Positions 34,127-42,255 of a DNA stretch of 64,000 nt are shown here, in pieces (within the stretch, counting starts at the first letter, position 1; the number at the start of each line of letters is the position of its first letter). Source of the stretch: Dactylococcopsis salina PCC 8305 (GTDB taxonomy: Bacteria; Cyanobacteriota; Cyanobacteriia; Cyanobacteriales; Rubidibacteraceae); contig NC_019780.1 in assembly GCF_000317615.1 (NCBI RefSeq), positions 434,001-498,000 on the forward strand, written 5' to 3'. The notes beneath the pieces are model-generated. The model had not been told where the DNA came from. It saw nothing but the letters and a program-made list of their open reading frames with translations, and searched no databases. The position numbers were made by a program, and so were the translations under genes.

Positions 34127-34570
34127 ATGGATAACACGATCGCCCTCTCCCCAGAATTTACCATCGCTGGACAAATTACTCCAGAACAATTAAAAACCGC
34201 CAAACAAGAAGGATATCAAGCGGTGCTAAACTTACGAGTGCCTGGAGAACAAGGATTTTTAGACGACGAAGAAAACCAAGCCAAAAACGCTGGCTTAAAC
34301 TACGTCAATATTCCCGTTTCTCCTAGTTCCATCAGTGAAGTTGCCCCAGAAGTGATACAACAATTAGAGACACTTCCCAAACCCGTCTTAGTGCATTGTG
34401 GAAGTGCCTTACGTGCTGGTGTTATGGTTTTAGCCTACAGAGGAACACGAGAAGGAAAAAGTGCAGAGGAACTCTTTAATGAAGCCAGAAACGCGGGTTT
34501 TACAGTTCTAGATAGTAAACCGCCCATGAAACAGTTTGTCGAGGATTATATCGCTAACTATCGCTCGTAA
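34127..34570 (+). CDS. DUF442/BLH-type phosphatase-like protein
   Basis: 147 residues. It has the fold of dual-specificity phosphatases, with the phosphate loop VLVHCGSALRAG: a cysteine and an arginine four residues apart, which is the spacing of the beta-lactamase-hydrolase-like (DUF442) family and not the CX5R of classical tyrosine phosphatases. The N-terminal FTIAGQITPEQLKTAKQEGY and VLNLRVPGE are typical too. In other bacteria the domain is fused to a persulfide-type metallohydrolase and is linked to sulfide handling. Stand-alone function is unknown. It overlaps the convergent Fur-family gene by 17 bases. Confidence 0.85.
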   Translation: MDNTIALSPEFTIAGQITPEQLKTAKQEGYQAVLNLRVPGEQGFLDDEENQAKNAGLNYVNIPVSPSSISEVAPEVIQQLETLPKPVLVHCGSALRAGVMVLAYRGTREGKSAEELFNEARNAGFTVLDSKPPMKQFVEDYIANYRS

Positions 34571-34949
34571 TGATTTGACATTGTTTACAGAGTCCGAAAA
34601 ATTCTAAGCTGTGGTAGAAAACTTGAAACTGGTGTGACGTTTTTAATTCCTTTTCCAATTCATGCACGGGACAATGGTTAACAGGAAATGATTCCCCACA
34701 GTTTAGACAAGTAAGATAATGCTGATCATGCTCGATCGACTCATACAGTGATTCCCCAGTGGGAAGGGTGCGGGCTTGCACTGCACCCTCTAATTTTAAC
34801 GCTTCTAAGGCACGGTAAACCGTCGCTAACCCTAAAGGTTGTTCTCGTTGACGCAATTCCACATAGATTTGTTGGGCGGAAACAGCAGCATCTAACTGAT
34901 AAAGTAAGTTAAGAATACGTTTTTGGGAACGGTTGCGTTGGGTGGTCAT
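34554..34949 (-). CDS. Fur-family metalloregulator (Zur-like)
   Basis: 131 residues. A winged helix domain with recognition region LGLATVYRALEALKLEGAVQ precedes a metal/dimerisation domain. The structural zinc site is formed by two CxxC pairs, LTCLNCGES and GLCKQCQ. The regulatory metal ligands are probably in the H/D-rich YESIEHDQHYL. It resembles cyanobacterial zinc-uptake regulators more than iron Fur or PerR, but the metal is inferred. The divergent purS lies 82 bases away, with a perfect inverted repeat between them (34982-35001). A PerR-type relative is encoded at 42256. Confidence 0.86.
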   Translation of the reverse strand: MTTQRNRSQKRILNLLYQLDAAVSAQQIYVELRQREQPLGLATVYRALEALKLEGAVQARTLPTGESLYESIEHDQHYLTCLNCGESFPVNHCPVHELEKELKTSHQFQVFYHSLEFFGLCKQCQIITSDS

Positions 34950-34981
34950 TACAAATTATTTCGATAAACTCAGGATGGTTT

Positions 34982-35001
34982 GAGTACACTTTGTTGTACT
35001 C
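34982..35001. promoter_or_regulatory. Inverted repeat in the fur-type/purS intergenic region
   Basis: GAGTACA (34982-34988), a six-base spacer, and TGTACTC (34995-35001). It is centred between the divergent Fur-family gene and purS and could be an operator for either. It does not look like the canonical TGATAATnATTATCA Zur box. Confidence 0.4.
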
Positions 35002-35030
35002 TAGGAATGCGGTTGTTAGCGAGAAAAACA

Positions 35031-35309
35031 GTGAGTCAACAAACCTATAAAGCCCAAATCTATGTTACCTTACGTCCCTCCGTTCTTGATCCTGCTGGCA
35101 CGGCTGTTGCTTCTGGACTCCAACAACAAGGTTACACTGGAGTGGAAGCGGTGAGAATTGGCAAGTATATTCAGTTAACCCTTACCACCGATACCGAAGC
35201 CTCAGCAAGAGAACAGGTGGATCGAATGTGTCATCAATTATTAGCTAATCCTGTGATTGAAAATTACTCCTTTGAGTTACAACAGTTAGCAACAACAGTG
35301 GGAGGATAA
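35031..35309 (+). CDS. purS: Phosphoribosylformylglycinamidine synthase, PurS subunit
   Basis: About 92 residues. With PurL and the glutaminase PurQ, PurS forms the FGAM synthase of purine synthesis; PurS bridges the two and guides ammonia transfer. The sequence YKAQIYVTLRPSVLDPAGTA is the family signature. The open frame begins at a TTG at 34980, but the GTG at 35031 (SQQTYKAQIYV follows) fits the family length. The gene ends three bases before purQ, with GGGAGG near its end serving as purQ ribosome binding site. purL is not in the window. Confidence 0.93.
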   Translation: MSQQTYKAQIYVTLRPSVLDPAGTAVASGLQQQGYTGVEAVRIGKYIQLTLTTDTEASAREQVDRMCHQLLANPVIENYSFELQQLATTVGG

Positions 35310-35312
35310 ACC

Positions 35313-36023
35313 ATGAAATTCGGAGTGGTGGTGTTTCCAGGGTCAAACTGCGATCGAGATGTCGCTTATGTTCTTCAAGATATCTTAAAGCAACCTACAA
35401 GATTGGTTTGGCATCAAGAAACCGAAATTTCAGACCTCGATGTCATTATTATTCCAGGTGGCTTTAGTTATGGGGATTATTTACGATGCGGCGCGATCGC
35501 CCAATTTTCTCCCATTATGAAGGCGGTTCAACAACACGCCACTCAAGGAAAATTAGTTTTGGGAATCTGTAATGGTTTCCAAATTTTAACTGAAGTGGGA
35601 TTACTACCAGGGGCATTAATTCGTAATCAAAACTTACATTTCATCTGCGATCGTGTTCCCTTAAAAGTAGAAAATACCGCATCTGTTTGGACAGAAACTT
35701 ATCACAAGCAAACCGTAATTACGCTCCCGATCGCTCACGGCGAAGGACGCTATTTCGCCGAACCCGACACCTTAAAACAAATTGAAGACAACGGACAAGT
35801 TCTCTTTCGTTACTGTAATCAGAAAGGAGAAATTACAGCAGAAAGTAATCCTAATGGGTCATTAAATAACATTGCAGGAATCACCAATAAAACTGGAAAT
35901 GTGTTAGGAATGATGCCACACCCAGAACGTGCTTCTGATGAAGTATTAGGGGCAACCGATGGCTTACATTTATTTCAAAGTGTATTATCTCATAAAGTCG
36001 GCATGGCAAATCTTGCTCACTGA
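35313..36023 (+). CDS. purQ: Phosphoribosylformylglycinamidine synthase, PurQ glutaminase subunit
   Basis: 236 residues, a class I glutamine amidotransferase. The nucleophile cysteine is in VLGICNGFQIL, and the His/Glu of the triad are in GMMPHPERA. The N-terminal FGVVVFPGSNCDRDV and IIPGGFSYGDYLRCGAIA are typical. It supplies ammonia to PurL for FGAM formation. It is cytosolic and in an operon with purS (three-base spacing). The last codons and stop merge into a heptamer repeat array shared with the convergent glmU. Confidence 0.95.
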   Translation: MKFGVVVFPGSNCDRDVAYVLQDILKQPTRLVWHQETEISDLDVIIIPGGFSYGDYLRCGAIAQFSPIMKAVQQHATQGKLVLGICNGFQILTEVGLLPGALIRNQNLHFICDRVPLKVENTASVWTETYHKQTVITLPIAHGEGRYFAEPDTLKQIEDNGQVLFRYCNQKGEITAESNPNGSLNNIAGITNKTGNVLGMMPHPERASDEVLGATDGLHLFQSVLSHKVGMANLAH

Positions 36024-36086
36024 TCACTGGTCACTGATCACCGGTCACTGATCACTGATCACTGGTTACTGATCACTGATCACTGG
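36018..36086. repeat. Heptamer array joining the purQ and glmU stop codons
   Basis: About nine TGATCAC-like heptamers (TGATCAC, TGGTCAC, CGGTCAC, TGGTTAC variants) fill the 56 bases between the two convergent genes. The TGA stop of purQ (36021-36023) and the TGA stop of glmU (complement of 36080-36082) are both part of heptamer units. A related array borders tatC at 46024-46058. Confidence 0.9.
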
Positions 36087-37426
36087 AGTCGCCAACCTGG
36101 CTTAACCACTTGGCGCGATCGAGCAATCACCAACGCATCCGAATCCACATCATCCGTCACCACTGATCCTGCAGCCACCGTCACCTCATCTCCTAACGTC
36201 ACCGGGGCTACTAAAACACTATTTGACCCCGTTTTACAATTATTCCCGACGATCGTTCGATGTTTACTTACCCCATCATAATTTGCCGTAATCGTCCCAG
36301 CACCAACATTAACCTGATTTCCCAGAGTGGCATCTCCCAGATAAGATAAATGAGCAACATTACAGCCTTCTCCCACCTCTGTATTCTTCATCTCCACAAA
36401 ATTTCCCACCCGACAACCCGAACCAACTTTCACCTTTCCTCGTAAATGGCTATAAGGGCCAATGCGAGTTCCCGCTTCTACCGTACTATCCGTTAACACC
36501 GAATATAAAACTGTTACCTTTTCTCCCAGTTGGCTATTTTCGATTAAACTCCCCGGACCCACACGACATCCCGAACCAATCACAGTGTTTCCTCGGAGAT
36601 GAGTTTGCGGCTCGATCGTCACATCAGACCCCAACTCCACTGTCTCATCGATCGTAACACTATCGGGATCAATCAAAGTTACCCCTGATAATAACCATTT
36701 TTCCTTAATCCGTCCCTGTAAAACCGTATAAGCATTAGCTAGATGTTGACGATTATTAATCCCACTAATTTCCTCAATATCCGCCACATCCATCGCCATC
36801 ACTGGAGACAGAGAAGTAAACACATCCGTTAAATAATACTCTTTCTGATCATTTTCAGCCGATAGATGAGGCAAAATTGCGCTCAACTTTTGCCAATTAA
36901 AACAATAGACACCCGCATTAATGCGCCGATTTAACTTTTGTTCCCCAGTACAATCTCTATCCTCTATAATTTCCTGTACTTGATTATTTTCATCACAAAA
37001 CACTCGCCCATAACCTTTCGGGTTCTCCAATTGTGCGGTTAATAGCGTCGCTGCGTTATTGTTTTCTTGATGAGTTTCCAACAACTCTTGTAGCGTTTCT
37101 TGACGCAAAAGCGGCACATCCCCATTGAGAATCAATACATCCTCTTTACTCCCCTCTAAAAAAGGAAGTAACTGTTGTACCGCGTGACCCGTTCCCAACT
37201 GTTGTGATTGTAATACAAACTCAGTATGATCCCAATGCGTGAGGCTTTCTTTCACCTTCTCTGCTTCATAGCCAACAATGACAAAGTAACGGGATGGTTG
37301 AATTAAAGCGCAACTGTCTAACACTCTCTCTAGCATCGACTTTCCCCCCAAAGGATGTAACACTTTCGGGAGGTTTGACTTCATACGAGTTCCACGTCCG
37401 GCGGCTAAAACTGCAACTGCGACCAT
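36080..37426 (-). CDS. glmU: Bifunctional GlmU (GlcN-1-P acetyltransferase / GlcNAc-1-P uridyltransferase)
   Basis: 448 residues. The N-terminal nucleotidyltransferase domain has [20 protein letters not shown] and the UTP/metal site [10 protein letters not shown]; the C-terminal left-handed beta helix has hexapeptide repeats such as [15 protein letters not shown] and the acetyl-CoA region with [23 protein letters not shown] and [13 protein letters not shown]. It makes UDP-N-acetylglucosamine for peptidoglycan and envelope polysaccharide. The enzyme is a cytosolic trimer in known examples. The stop codon falls in the heptamer array shared with purQ. Confidence 0.96.
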   Translation of the reverse strand: MVAVAVLAAGRGTRMKSNLPKVLHPLGGKSMLERVLDSCALIQPSRYFVIVGYEAEKVKESLTHWDHTEFVLQSQQLGTGHAVQQLLPFLEGSKEDVLILNGDVPLLRQETLQELLETHQENNNAATLLTAQLENPKGYGRVFCDENNQVQEIIEDRDCTGEQKLNRRINAGVYCFNWQKLSAILPHLSAENDQKEYYLTDVFTSLSPVMAMDVADIEEISGINNRQHLANAYTVLQGRIKEKWLLSGVTLIDPDSVTIDETVELGSDVTIEPQTHLRGNTVIGSGCRVGPGSLIENSQLGEKVTVLYSVLTDSTVEAGTRIGPYSHLRGKVKVGSGCRVGNFVEMKNTEVGEGCNVAHLSYLGDATLGNQVNVGAGTITANYDGVSKHRTIVGNNCKTGSNSVLVAPVTLGDEVTVAAGSVVTDDVDSDALVIARSRQVVKPGWRLQ

Positions 37427-37706
37427 CTTTAAATCTTTAATATCGGAATCACTCTGAGGTTACAGCTTTTAGGACAAACTCGCAACATCATCTCAAATTC
37501 ACCCCCAGCCGCGAAATTTTTTGCTATAATAAAAGAGGCTCAGATTTAGTTTGAAATCTAGTGAGCAAACGTCTATTTTGCCAAATTTTAGAATAATCTT
37601 TAGGCAAAGAAAAATCTCCCTTGTCTCCCTTGTCTCCCCCATCTCCCTACCTCCCTTGATTTCATTCATAATGAAACAGCCCTGCTGTCCCCTTGTCCGT
37701 AGCGCT
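37427..37706. other. Intergenic region with a one-ended MITE-A fragment
   Basis: TTGCTATAATAAAAGA (about 37519-37534) contains a good TATAAT hexamer and may be a plus-strand promoter. From about 37606 to 37685 the sequence matches the right end of the MITE at 45660-45922 (CTCCCTTGTCTCC repeats, then CATAATGAAACAGCCCTGC). No left end is present, so this is a truncated copy. It abuts the right end of the second tnpB element. Confidence 0.75.
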
Positions 37707-37760
37707 GTGACATCCTCCCTCGACAAATCAGAGATTATGTCGAGGGCTTCCTAGTTACTC
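37707..37760 (-). other. Right end of the second tnpB element
   Basis: On the minus strand the hairpin CCCTCGACA/TGTCGAGGG (37717-37725 with 37738-37746) is followed by GGATGTCAC (ending at 37707). A terminal stem-loop followed by GGATGTCAC is the pattern I know from cyanobacterial IS200/IS605 tnpB right ends, where it also forms the 3' scaffold of the guide RNA. Any guide would be read from the bases just below 37707. Confidence 0.6.
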
Positions 37761-37823
37761 CCATCTCTGGGATTCCACCACTTATCTAGACAGAGCGAAC
37801 TCTATCCCCGACAGCCCGATTGC

Positions 37824-39210
37824 CTAGGCAGTTTCCTTTCCCACAAGTCCTGCGGTACTAATTTTTTCGATTCCTCGATTTTTTAAGACGCTTGCCGCTG
37901 CCACATCCCGATCGGCTTCATAGCTACATTCGGGACAATTATGCACTCTGACACTCAAATCTTTTTTGACATGAACACCACAATTCGGACAAGTTTGACT
38001 TGATCCTCTCGCATCAACAACACTGAAATACTTTCCACGTTTCCAACAGACTTGTTGAGTAATGGTTCGGAACTGACCAAAACCACCATCCAACATTTCT
38101 TTTCCAAGCATTCCTTTGGCAGTAATACGGTAATCTAAATCTTCTAAGAAGATCATGTCACCAGCATCACACAAGGCGTGAGCTTGTTTATAATGGAAAT
38201 CTTTTCGAGTGTTGCTAATTTTGTGGTGCATTCTTGCCACCTTGATGCGTTGTTTCTCGTAATTCTTTGACCGCTTCTGTTTTCTAGAAAGTCGGCGTTG
38301 CAGTAATTTCAACTTGCTTTGCATTTTCTTAAAAAACTTGGGCGGTTTGACGAGAACCCCATCACTTGTTGCCAAGAATTTCTCTAACCCAATGTCAACT
38401 CCTAAAGCGTGACCATGAGGTTGTGGATCAGGAACATTAACATCTAATTGAATACAAACTGAAACATACCATCGGTCTGCTTTCCTAATGACTCGAACTT
38501 GCTTAACCTGAAACCCTTCTGGGATTGGACGATGAACATTGATTCTGATTTTCCCCACTTTGGGTAAACTAATTTGCCAAATCCCCCCTTCTTTTCCCCC
38601 CTTACGAAGGGCAGGGCTGTTTCATTCTATTTTTTTGCTTGTTCCAGATGTTAGGAATAACAGGGGTTTTACGGCTTTTTTCTTAAGAAAAAGTCAAAAA
38701 GTAAGAAAAAGCGTTCGATCGAACGTACCAGAAGGGGTTCAGGCGATCGCTTTCGATTTTAACACCGAGAATGAAACAGCCCTGCTTACGAAGGGGGGTT
38801 AGGGGGGATTCCTTAAATTGAGGAAAAAGAATCGACTTAAACTGTCCAAACTTTTTGAATCTCGGAAACCCATACCCTCTTTCTCGAAAAAAATCCCAAG
38901 CTCGATGTAACTGCTTAATGGTTTGTTGCAGAACTTGAGAGGGAACTTCTTTTAATCTCGGAAATTCCTTTTTCGCTTTTGGGAGTTGATTAAGTTGATT
39001 TAATTCGCTAGGAAATTTAGCATCAGCAGGAATGATATATTCCGAAACTAAACTACATCGGTCAATGCTACATTTTCGACTATTACACCAATCTTTAATT
39101 TCTCGAAGAGCGTAATTATATGCACTTCGACAAACTTCCATGATCTCAAGAAGTTTTTCTTCTTGAGATTGATCGGGATAGATTCGGTACTGATAGTTGA
39201 AAGTTAACAT
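37824..39210 (-). pseudogene. tnpB: tnpB (IS200/IS605 OrfB) broken by a MITE
   Basis: The N-terminal half (39210 down, MLTFNYQYRIYPDQSQEEKL) and the C-terminal half (to 37824) are in different frames because a 175-base MITE plus a 9-base target duplication sits between them. Without those 184 bases the frame is continuous and encodes about 400 residues. All RuvC residues survive in the C-terminal half: Asp in HALGVDIGLEKFLA, Glu in IFLEDLDYRI and Asp in EADRDVAAA, with the zinc-finger cysteines CPNC and CPEC. At the break the older sequence already carried an in-frame G/C repeat (ESPLTPLRKGG type), so insertion happened twice. The truncated N-terminal product would run into the MITE and stop near 38683. 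Confidence 0.9.
38611..38785. mobile_element. MITE-A copy 1 (175 bp) inside tnpB
   Basis: Starts GCAGGGCTGTTTCATTCT and ends with its inverted form AGAATGAAACAGCCCTGC. It is flanked by the 9-base direct repeat TTACGAAGG (38602-38610 and 38786-38794). Internally it has an intact HIP1 site GCGATCGC at 38743-38750 and GTTCGATCGAAC. There is no coding capacity. It is related to copies 45660-45922 and 61828-62056. Confidence 0.92.
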
Positions 39211-39315
39211 CGACCTAATTTATTGGTAACTTCTCTATTCTAAGATGTTTATCATGGGTTGTCAACTTGTTAATTGTTAATTTAAGGATGTCAAACACGG
39301 ACTTCTATTTATTTG

Positions 39316-39369
39316 GTGACGATTCATCACCCCGTCAACCTAACGGTATGACGGGGGTCTTCTCGTCAC
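39316..39369. other. Nested hairpins upstream of the TspO-like gene
   Basis: CCCCGTCA (39330-39337) pairs with TGACGGGG (39349-39356), and GTGACG (39316-39321) with CGTCAC (39364-39369) outside it. This may be the left end of the tnpB element, a terminator, or a leader structure for the gene at 39410. Between 39211 and 39315 nothing else was recognised. Confidence 0.5.
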
Positions 39370-39409
39370 ATTAAGATAAACTGAGGAAAGAAAGTCCCCT
39401 GTCGTCGCC

Positions 39410-40192
39410 ATGATCTCGAATCGGAATGTTATTCGTCAAAGTCTTAACCTGATTGCGGTTTTCTCAGCATTTGGAGTGAATGTTCTCGCGAATGTTCGAC
39501 CCATCGGCGGGTTAACCCTCGGAGAAATTTCTAACAATCTCTTTCAGGAAGTGTTAATTACACCTGCCAATTATGCCTTTGCCATTTGGGGAGTGATCTA
39601 TTTAGGCTTATTTAGTTTTGCCATTTATCAAGCACTCCCAACCCAACAAGAAAAACCTTTATTTCAAAATACAATTAGTTATTGGCTAATCATCGCCAGT
39701 TGCGCCCAAATTGTTTGGGTGTTTCTGTTTCAGTTACGGTTTTTTTTGTCATCATTCTTAGCAATGTTAATGATTTTATTGCCGTTGCTACGGATTTATG
39801 GTCAGCTACAAGCAAGGACAACTCGACTGTCAAAACGAGAAAGATGGTTGGTGCGAATTCCTATAAGTATTTATTTCGCTTGGATTAGTGTTGCAACCAT
39901 TGTTAATGGCGCAGTTTCCCTCACTGATCTCGGTTGGGAGGGATGGGGGATTGAACCAGAAATTTGGACAGTAATTATGATGGGAATCGGAGGCGCGATC
40001 GCCCTCATCATCAGTTTTTTGACTCAAGATGTTGCCTTTGGTAGCGTTTTTATTTGGGCGTTTACCGCCATTGCGATCCGTCATCTGGATTCTCCCTTGA
40101 TTGCGACCACAGGATTCGTCTTAGCGATATCATTAGTGGTAGTCATCGGGTGGGGACAACGACAACCGAAAAATTGGAAACAATCTAGTTGA
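39410..40192 (+). CDS. TspO/MBR-related membrane protein
   Basis: 260 residues with about eight hydrophobic segments. FAIWGVIYLGLFSFAIYQAL and the aromatic-rich ISIYFAWISVATIVNGAVSL correspond to the TspO/MBR core, here within a protein longer than the usual 160-residue TspO. TspO proteins bind porphyrins and other hydrophobic ligands and are linked to stress responses. Whether this longer form does so is unknown. The last codons overlap the upstream open part of the next frame; the HD-domain gene's ATG follows 11 bases after the stop, suggesting an operon. Confidence 0.8.
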   Translation: MISNRNVIRQSLNLIAVFSAFGVNVLANVRPIGGLTLGEISNNLFQEVLITPANYAFAIWGVIYLGLFSFAIYQALPTQQEKPLFQNTISYWLIIASCAQIVWVFLFQLRFFLSSFLAMLMILLPLLRIYGQLQARTTRLSKRERWLVRIPISIYFAWISVATIVNGAVSLTDLGWEGWGIEPEIWTVIMMGIGGAIALIISFLTQDVAFGSVFIWAFTAIAIRHLDSPLIATTGFVLAISLVVVIGWGQRQPKNWKQSS

Positions 40193-40203
40193 AAATTAAA
40201 TCA

Positions 40204-40755
40204 ATGGAACTTTCTTCTCGCTTCGATCGAGCCTTAACTTTTGCCAGTGATCTACATCGGAAACAAATGCGTAAAGGGTCTGGTGTCCCCTACATAAGTC
40301 ACTTATTGGGAGTGTGTAGTTTAGTCCTAGAATACGGTGGCGACGAAGATAGCGCGATCGCCGCCCTGCTTCACGACGCGATCGAAGATCAAGGAGGAAT
40401 CGCCACCAGAGACAAAATTGCACAAGAGTTCGGTCAGAATGTCGTTTCGATCGTCGAATCCTGTAGCGATGCCAATAAAACCCCGAAACCGCCTTGGCGA
40501 GAACGAAAAGAAGCCTATATCGCCCATATTCCAGAAATGTCCTCCCAAGCCGCTTTAGTTTCCGCCGCCGACAAAATCTATAACGCCAACTCCATCATCA
40601 AAGATCATCGCCTCATCGGAGAAGAAATCTGGGAACGTTTTCAAGCCAAAAAAGAAGGGACGTTATGGTACTATAACTCCTTACTTAACGCCTTTCGTCA
40701 ACGAGAAATTACCCCAATTATTGAAGAATTAACACGAGTCATCCAACAGCTATAA
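40204..40755 (+). CDS. HD-domain hydrolase, small-alarmone-hydrolase-like
   Basis: About 183 residues from the ATG at 40204. The metal-binding HD set matches the hydrolase half of RelA/SpoT proteins: SGVPYISHLLGVCSLVLEYG (His), AALLHDAIEDQGG (His-Asp and Glu-Asp), and LVSAADKIYNANSI (Asp). No synthetase, TGS or ACT domain is present, so it resembles the free-standing (p)ppGpp hydrolases of the Mesh1 type. Other HD phosphohydrolase activity is possible. It is cytosolic and follows the TspO-like gene closely. Confidence 0.82.
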   Translation: MELSSRFDRALTFASDLHRKQMRKGSGVPYISHLLGVCSLVLEYGGDEDSAIAALLHDAIEDQGGIATRDKIAQEFGQNVVSIVESCSDANKTPKPPWRERKEAYIAHIPEMSSQAALVSAADKIYNANSIIKDHRLIGEEIWERFQAKKEGTLWYYNSLLNAFRQREITPIIEELTRVIQQL

Positions 40756-40782
40756 GCCCTTTCCCAGAACCAATTATAAACA

Positions 40783-40830
40783 GTAGGCTGGGTGGAGGAA
40801 AGCGTAACCCAACACCCATCATAAGCAATT
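40783..40830. repeat. Single GTTGGGT-family repeat copy
   Basis: GTAGGCTGGGTGGAGGAAAG leads to CGTAACCCAACACCCATCAT between the HD gene and the MscS gene. One arm mismatch (GCTGGG) weakens the stem. Confidence 0.8.
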
Positions 40831-40895
40831 ACTTAAACCTGATCTGCCCCCTACAATGATTGATGCTACTGTATTTAATTTAAGTAAGTTTAAAC

Positions 40896-41780
40896 ATGAC
40901 CGGACTTTTAGAAACCATTATCATTAGTCTTCAAGATATTGTTGGCAATCTAATTCGGACTTTACCTGGACTGATCGCTGGAATTATTATCCTTCTTTTA
41001 GCCCGCTATGGCGCAAAATTTAGTCAGAAAGTTGCTCGGAAAATTGGGAAAAAAACGATTCGCAGTGCCTCATTGCGACTTTTGCTGCAAAAAACCAGTT
41101 ATGTTTTAGCATTCACAGCAGGAGTCTTATTCGCCGCCGTTGTTGCTTTTCCAGGATTGCGACTGGGAGACATTATCGCCGCTTTAGGGTTAGGATCAGT
41201 GGCGATCGGATTCGCCTTTCAAGATATCTTTAAAAACTTTTTAGCTGGAATTTTACTCTTATTACAAGAACCCTTCCGCATCGGTGATCAAATTATTGTC
41301 GCAGGATACGAGGGAACAGTGGAACACATTGATATTCGCACCACTCGCATTCGCACCTATCAAGGAGAAGAAGTAATTGTTCCCAACGCCACCGTTTTTA
41401 CCAGTGAAATACAAGTCCGCACTGCTTACGACTATCGACGCACGAATTTAGGAGTCGGTGTTGACTATAATACCTCATTACCTATGGCAAAAGAACGACT
41501 CCAAAACATTCTTCAAGAAGTCGAAGGAGTATTAGATAATCCCCAACCAGAAATTGATTTAGTTGGGTTTGGGGATAGTTCCATTGATTTTGTCGTCAGA
41601 TATTGGACAATTCCCCAACAGCACATCGTGCGACGAATACAAACACAAGTAATTATTGCTATTAAAAGAGACTTTGATCAAGCTGAAATTAATATCCCCT
41701 ATCCAATTCGCACGGTTTATTATTATGATCAACAAAGATTTAATGATTATTTACCTCTCCCTAATCAAGAAATCGATTAA
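40896..41780 (+). CDS. MscS-type small-conductance mechanosensitive channel
   Basis: 294 residues. Three N-terminal transmembrane helices, the third being the pore helix with the Gly/Ala pattern GDIIAALGLGSVAIGFAFQDI, then the beta domain FRIGDQIIVAGYEGTVEHID and the vestibule ending IPYPIRTVYYY. This is the compact core MscS length. It releases solutes from the cytoplasm on hypo-osmotic shock, in the inner membrane. A downstream frame overlapping its 3' end (41656-41937) is not believed. psbI begins 160 bases after the stop. Confidence 0.93.
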   Translation: MTGLLETIIISLQDIVGNLIRTLPGLIAGIIILLLARYGAKFSQKVARKIGKKTIRSASLRLLLQKTSYVLAFTAGVLFAAVVAFPGLRLGDIIAALGLGSVAIGFAFQDIFKNFLAGILLLLQEPFRIGDQIIVAGYEGTVEHIDIRTTRIRTYQGEEVIVPNATVFTSEIQVRTAYDYRRTNLGVGVDYNTSLPMAKERLQNILQEVEGVLDNPQPEIDLVGFGDSSIDFVVRYWTIPQQHIVRRIQTQVIIAIKRDFDQAEINIPYPIRTVYYYDQQRFNDYLPLPNQEID

Positions 41781-41940
41781 AAGATGGAAGTCATGCAAGG
41801 GAGAAAATTATTACACCCGTAATGATTGCAGTTTTTCCCTTGAGTTAAGTATTATGAAGATGTTATCATTAGAAACTAGCTGTACTAATCTCATCAGCTT
41901 GGGAATCGTAAAACCTCTAGTTAACTCAAAAATATAGACT

Positions 41941-42060
41941 ATGCTCACACTCAAAATTGCTGTTTATCTCGTTGTTGGCTTCTTTGTCAGCTTATTTATC
42001 TTCGGTTTCTTATCCAACGATCCCGCTCGTAACCCTAACCGTCAAGATTTAGATAATTAA
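41941..42060 (+). CDS. psbI: Photosystem II reaction centre protein PsbI
   Basis: 39 residues: [20 protein letters not shown] followed by [19 protein letters not shown]. One transmembrane helix and the conserved SNDPARNP stretch identify PsbI, a small subunit of the photosystem II core that contacts D1 and assists assembly in the thylakoid membrane. The gene is short and easily missed. A strong rho-independent terminator lies 23 bases downstream, so it is transcribed as a single unit. There is no clear promoter hexamer upstream. Confidence 0.97.
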   Translation: MLTLKIAVYLVVGFFVSLFIFGFLSNDPARNPNRQDLDN

Positions 42061-42083
42061 TAAGCTCACTATAACATCATTGG

Positions 42084-42118
42084 TCGAGCGGGAATCACTC
42101 GCTCGATTTTTGTTTTTT
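42084..42118 (+). terminator. Rho-independent terminator of psbI
   Basis: TCGAGCG (42084-42090), nine-base loop, CGCTCGA (42100-42106), then TTTTTGTTTTTT. This is the most classical terminator in the window. Confidence 0.92.
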
Positions 42119-42147
42119 AGAGCGAATTGGTTAAAGTGGTAACTAAG

Positions 42148-42161
42148 ATGATAGCTATCAT
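42148..42161. promoter_or_regulatory. Palindrome upstream of perR, possible Fur/PerR-type operator
   Basis: ATGATAGCTATCAT is a perfect 14-base palindrome 94 bases before the perR ATG. Its ATGATA/TATCAT halves resemble Fur-superfamily operators (AATGATAAT inverted). Autoregulation is a reasonable inference. Confidence 0.5.
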
Positions 42162-42255
42162 TAAACTAGAATTGATAAATCCTCTCCTTGCGCTTAAAAC
42201 TAGGTCTTAAACAATAACTGCGTTAAGTTAGGTAGTGTCAGACCCGTAATTAAGG

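Noticed and set aside
41656..41937. 93-codon frame overlapping the end of the MscS gene
   Set aside because: It shares about 125 bases with a well-supported gene and has no family match; psbI follows immediately.
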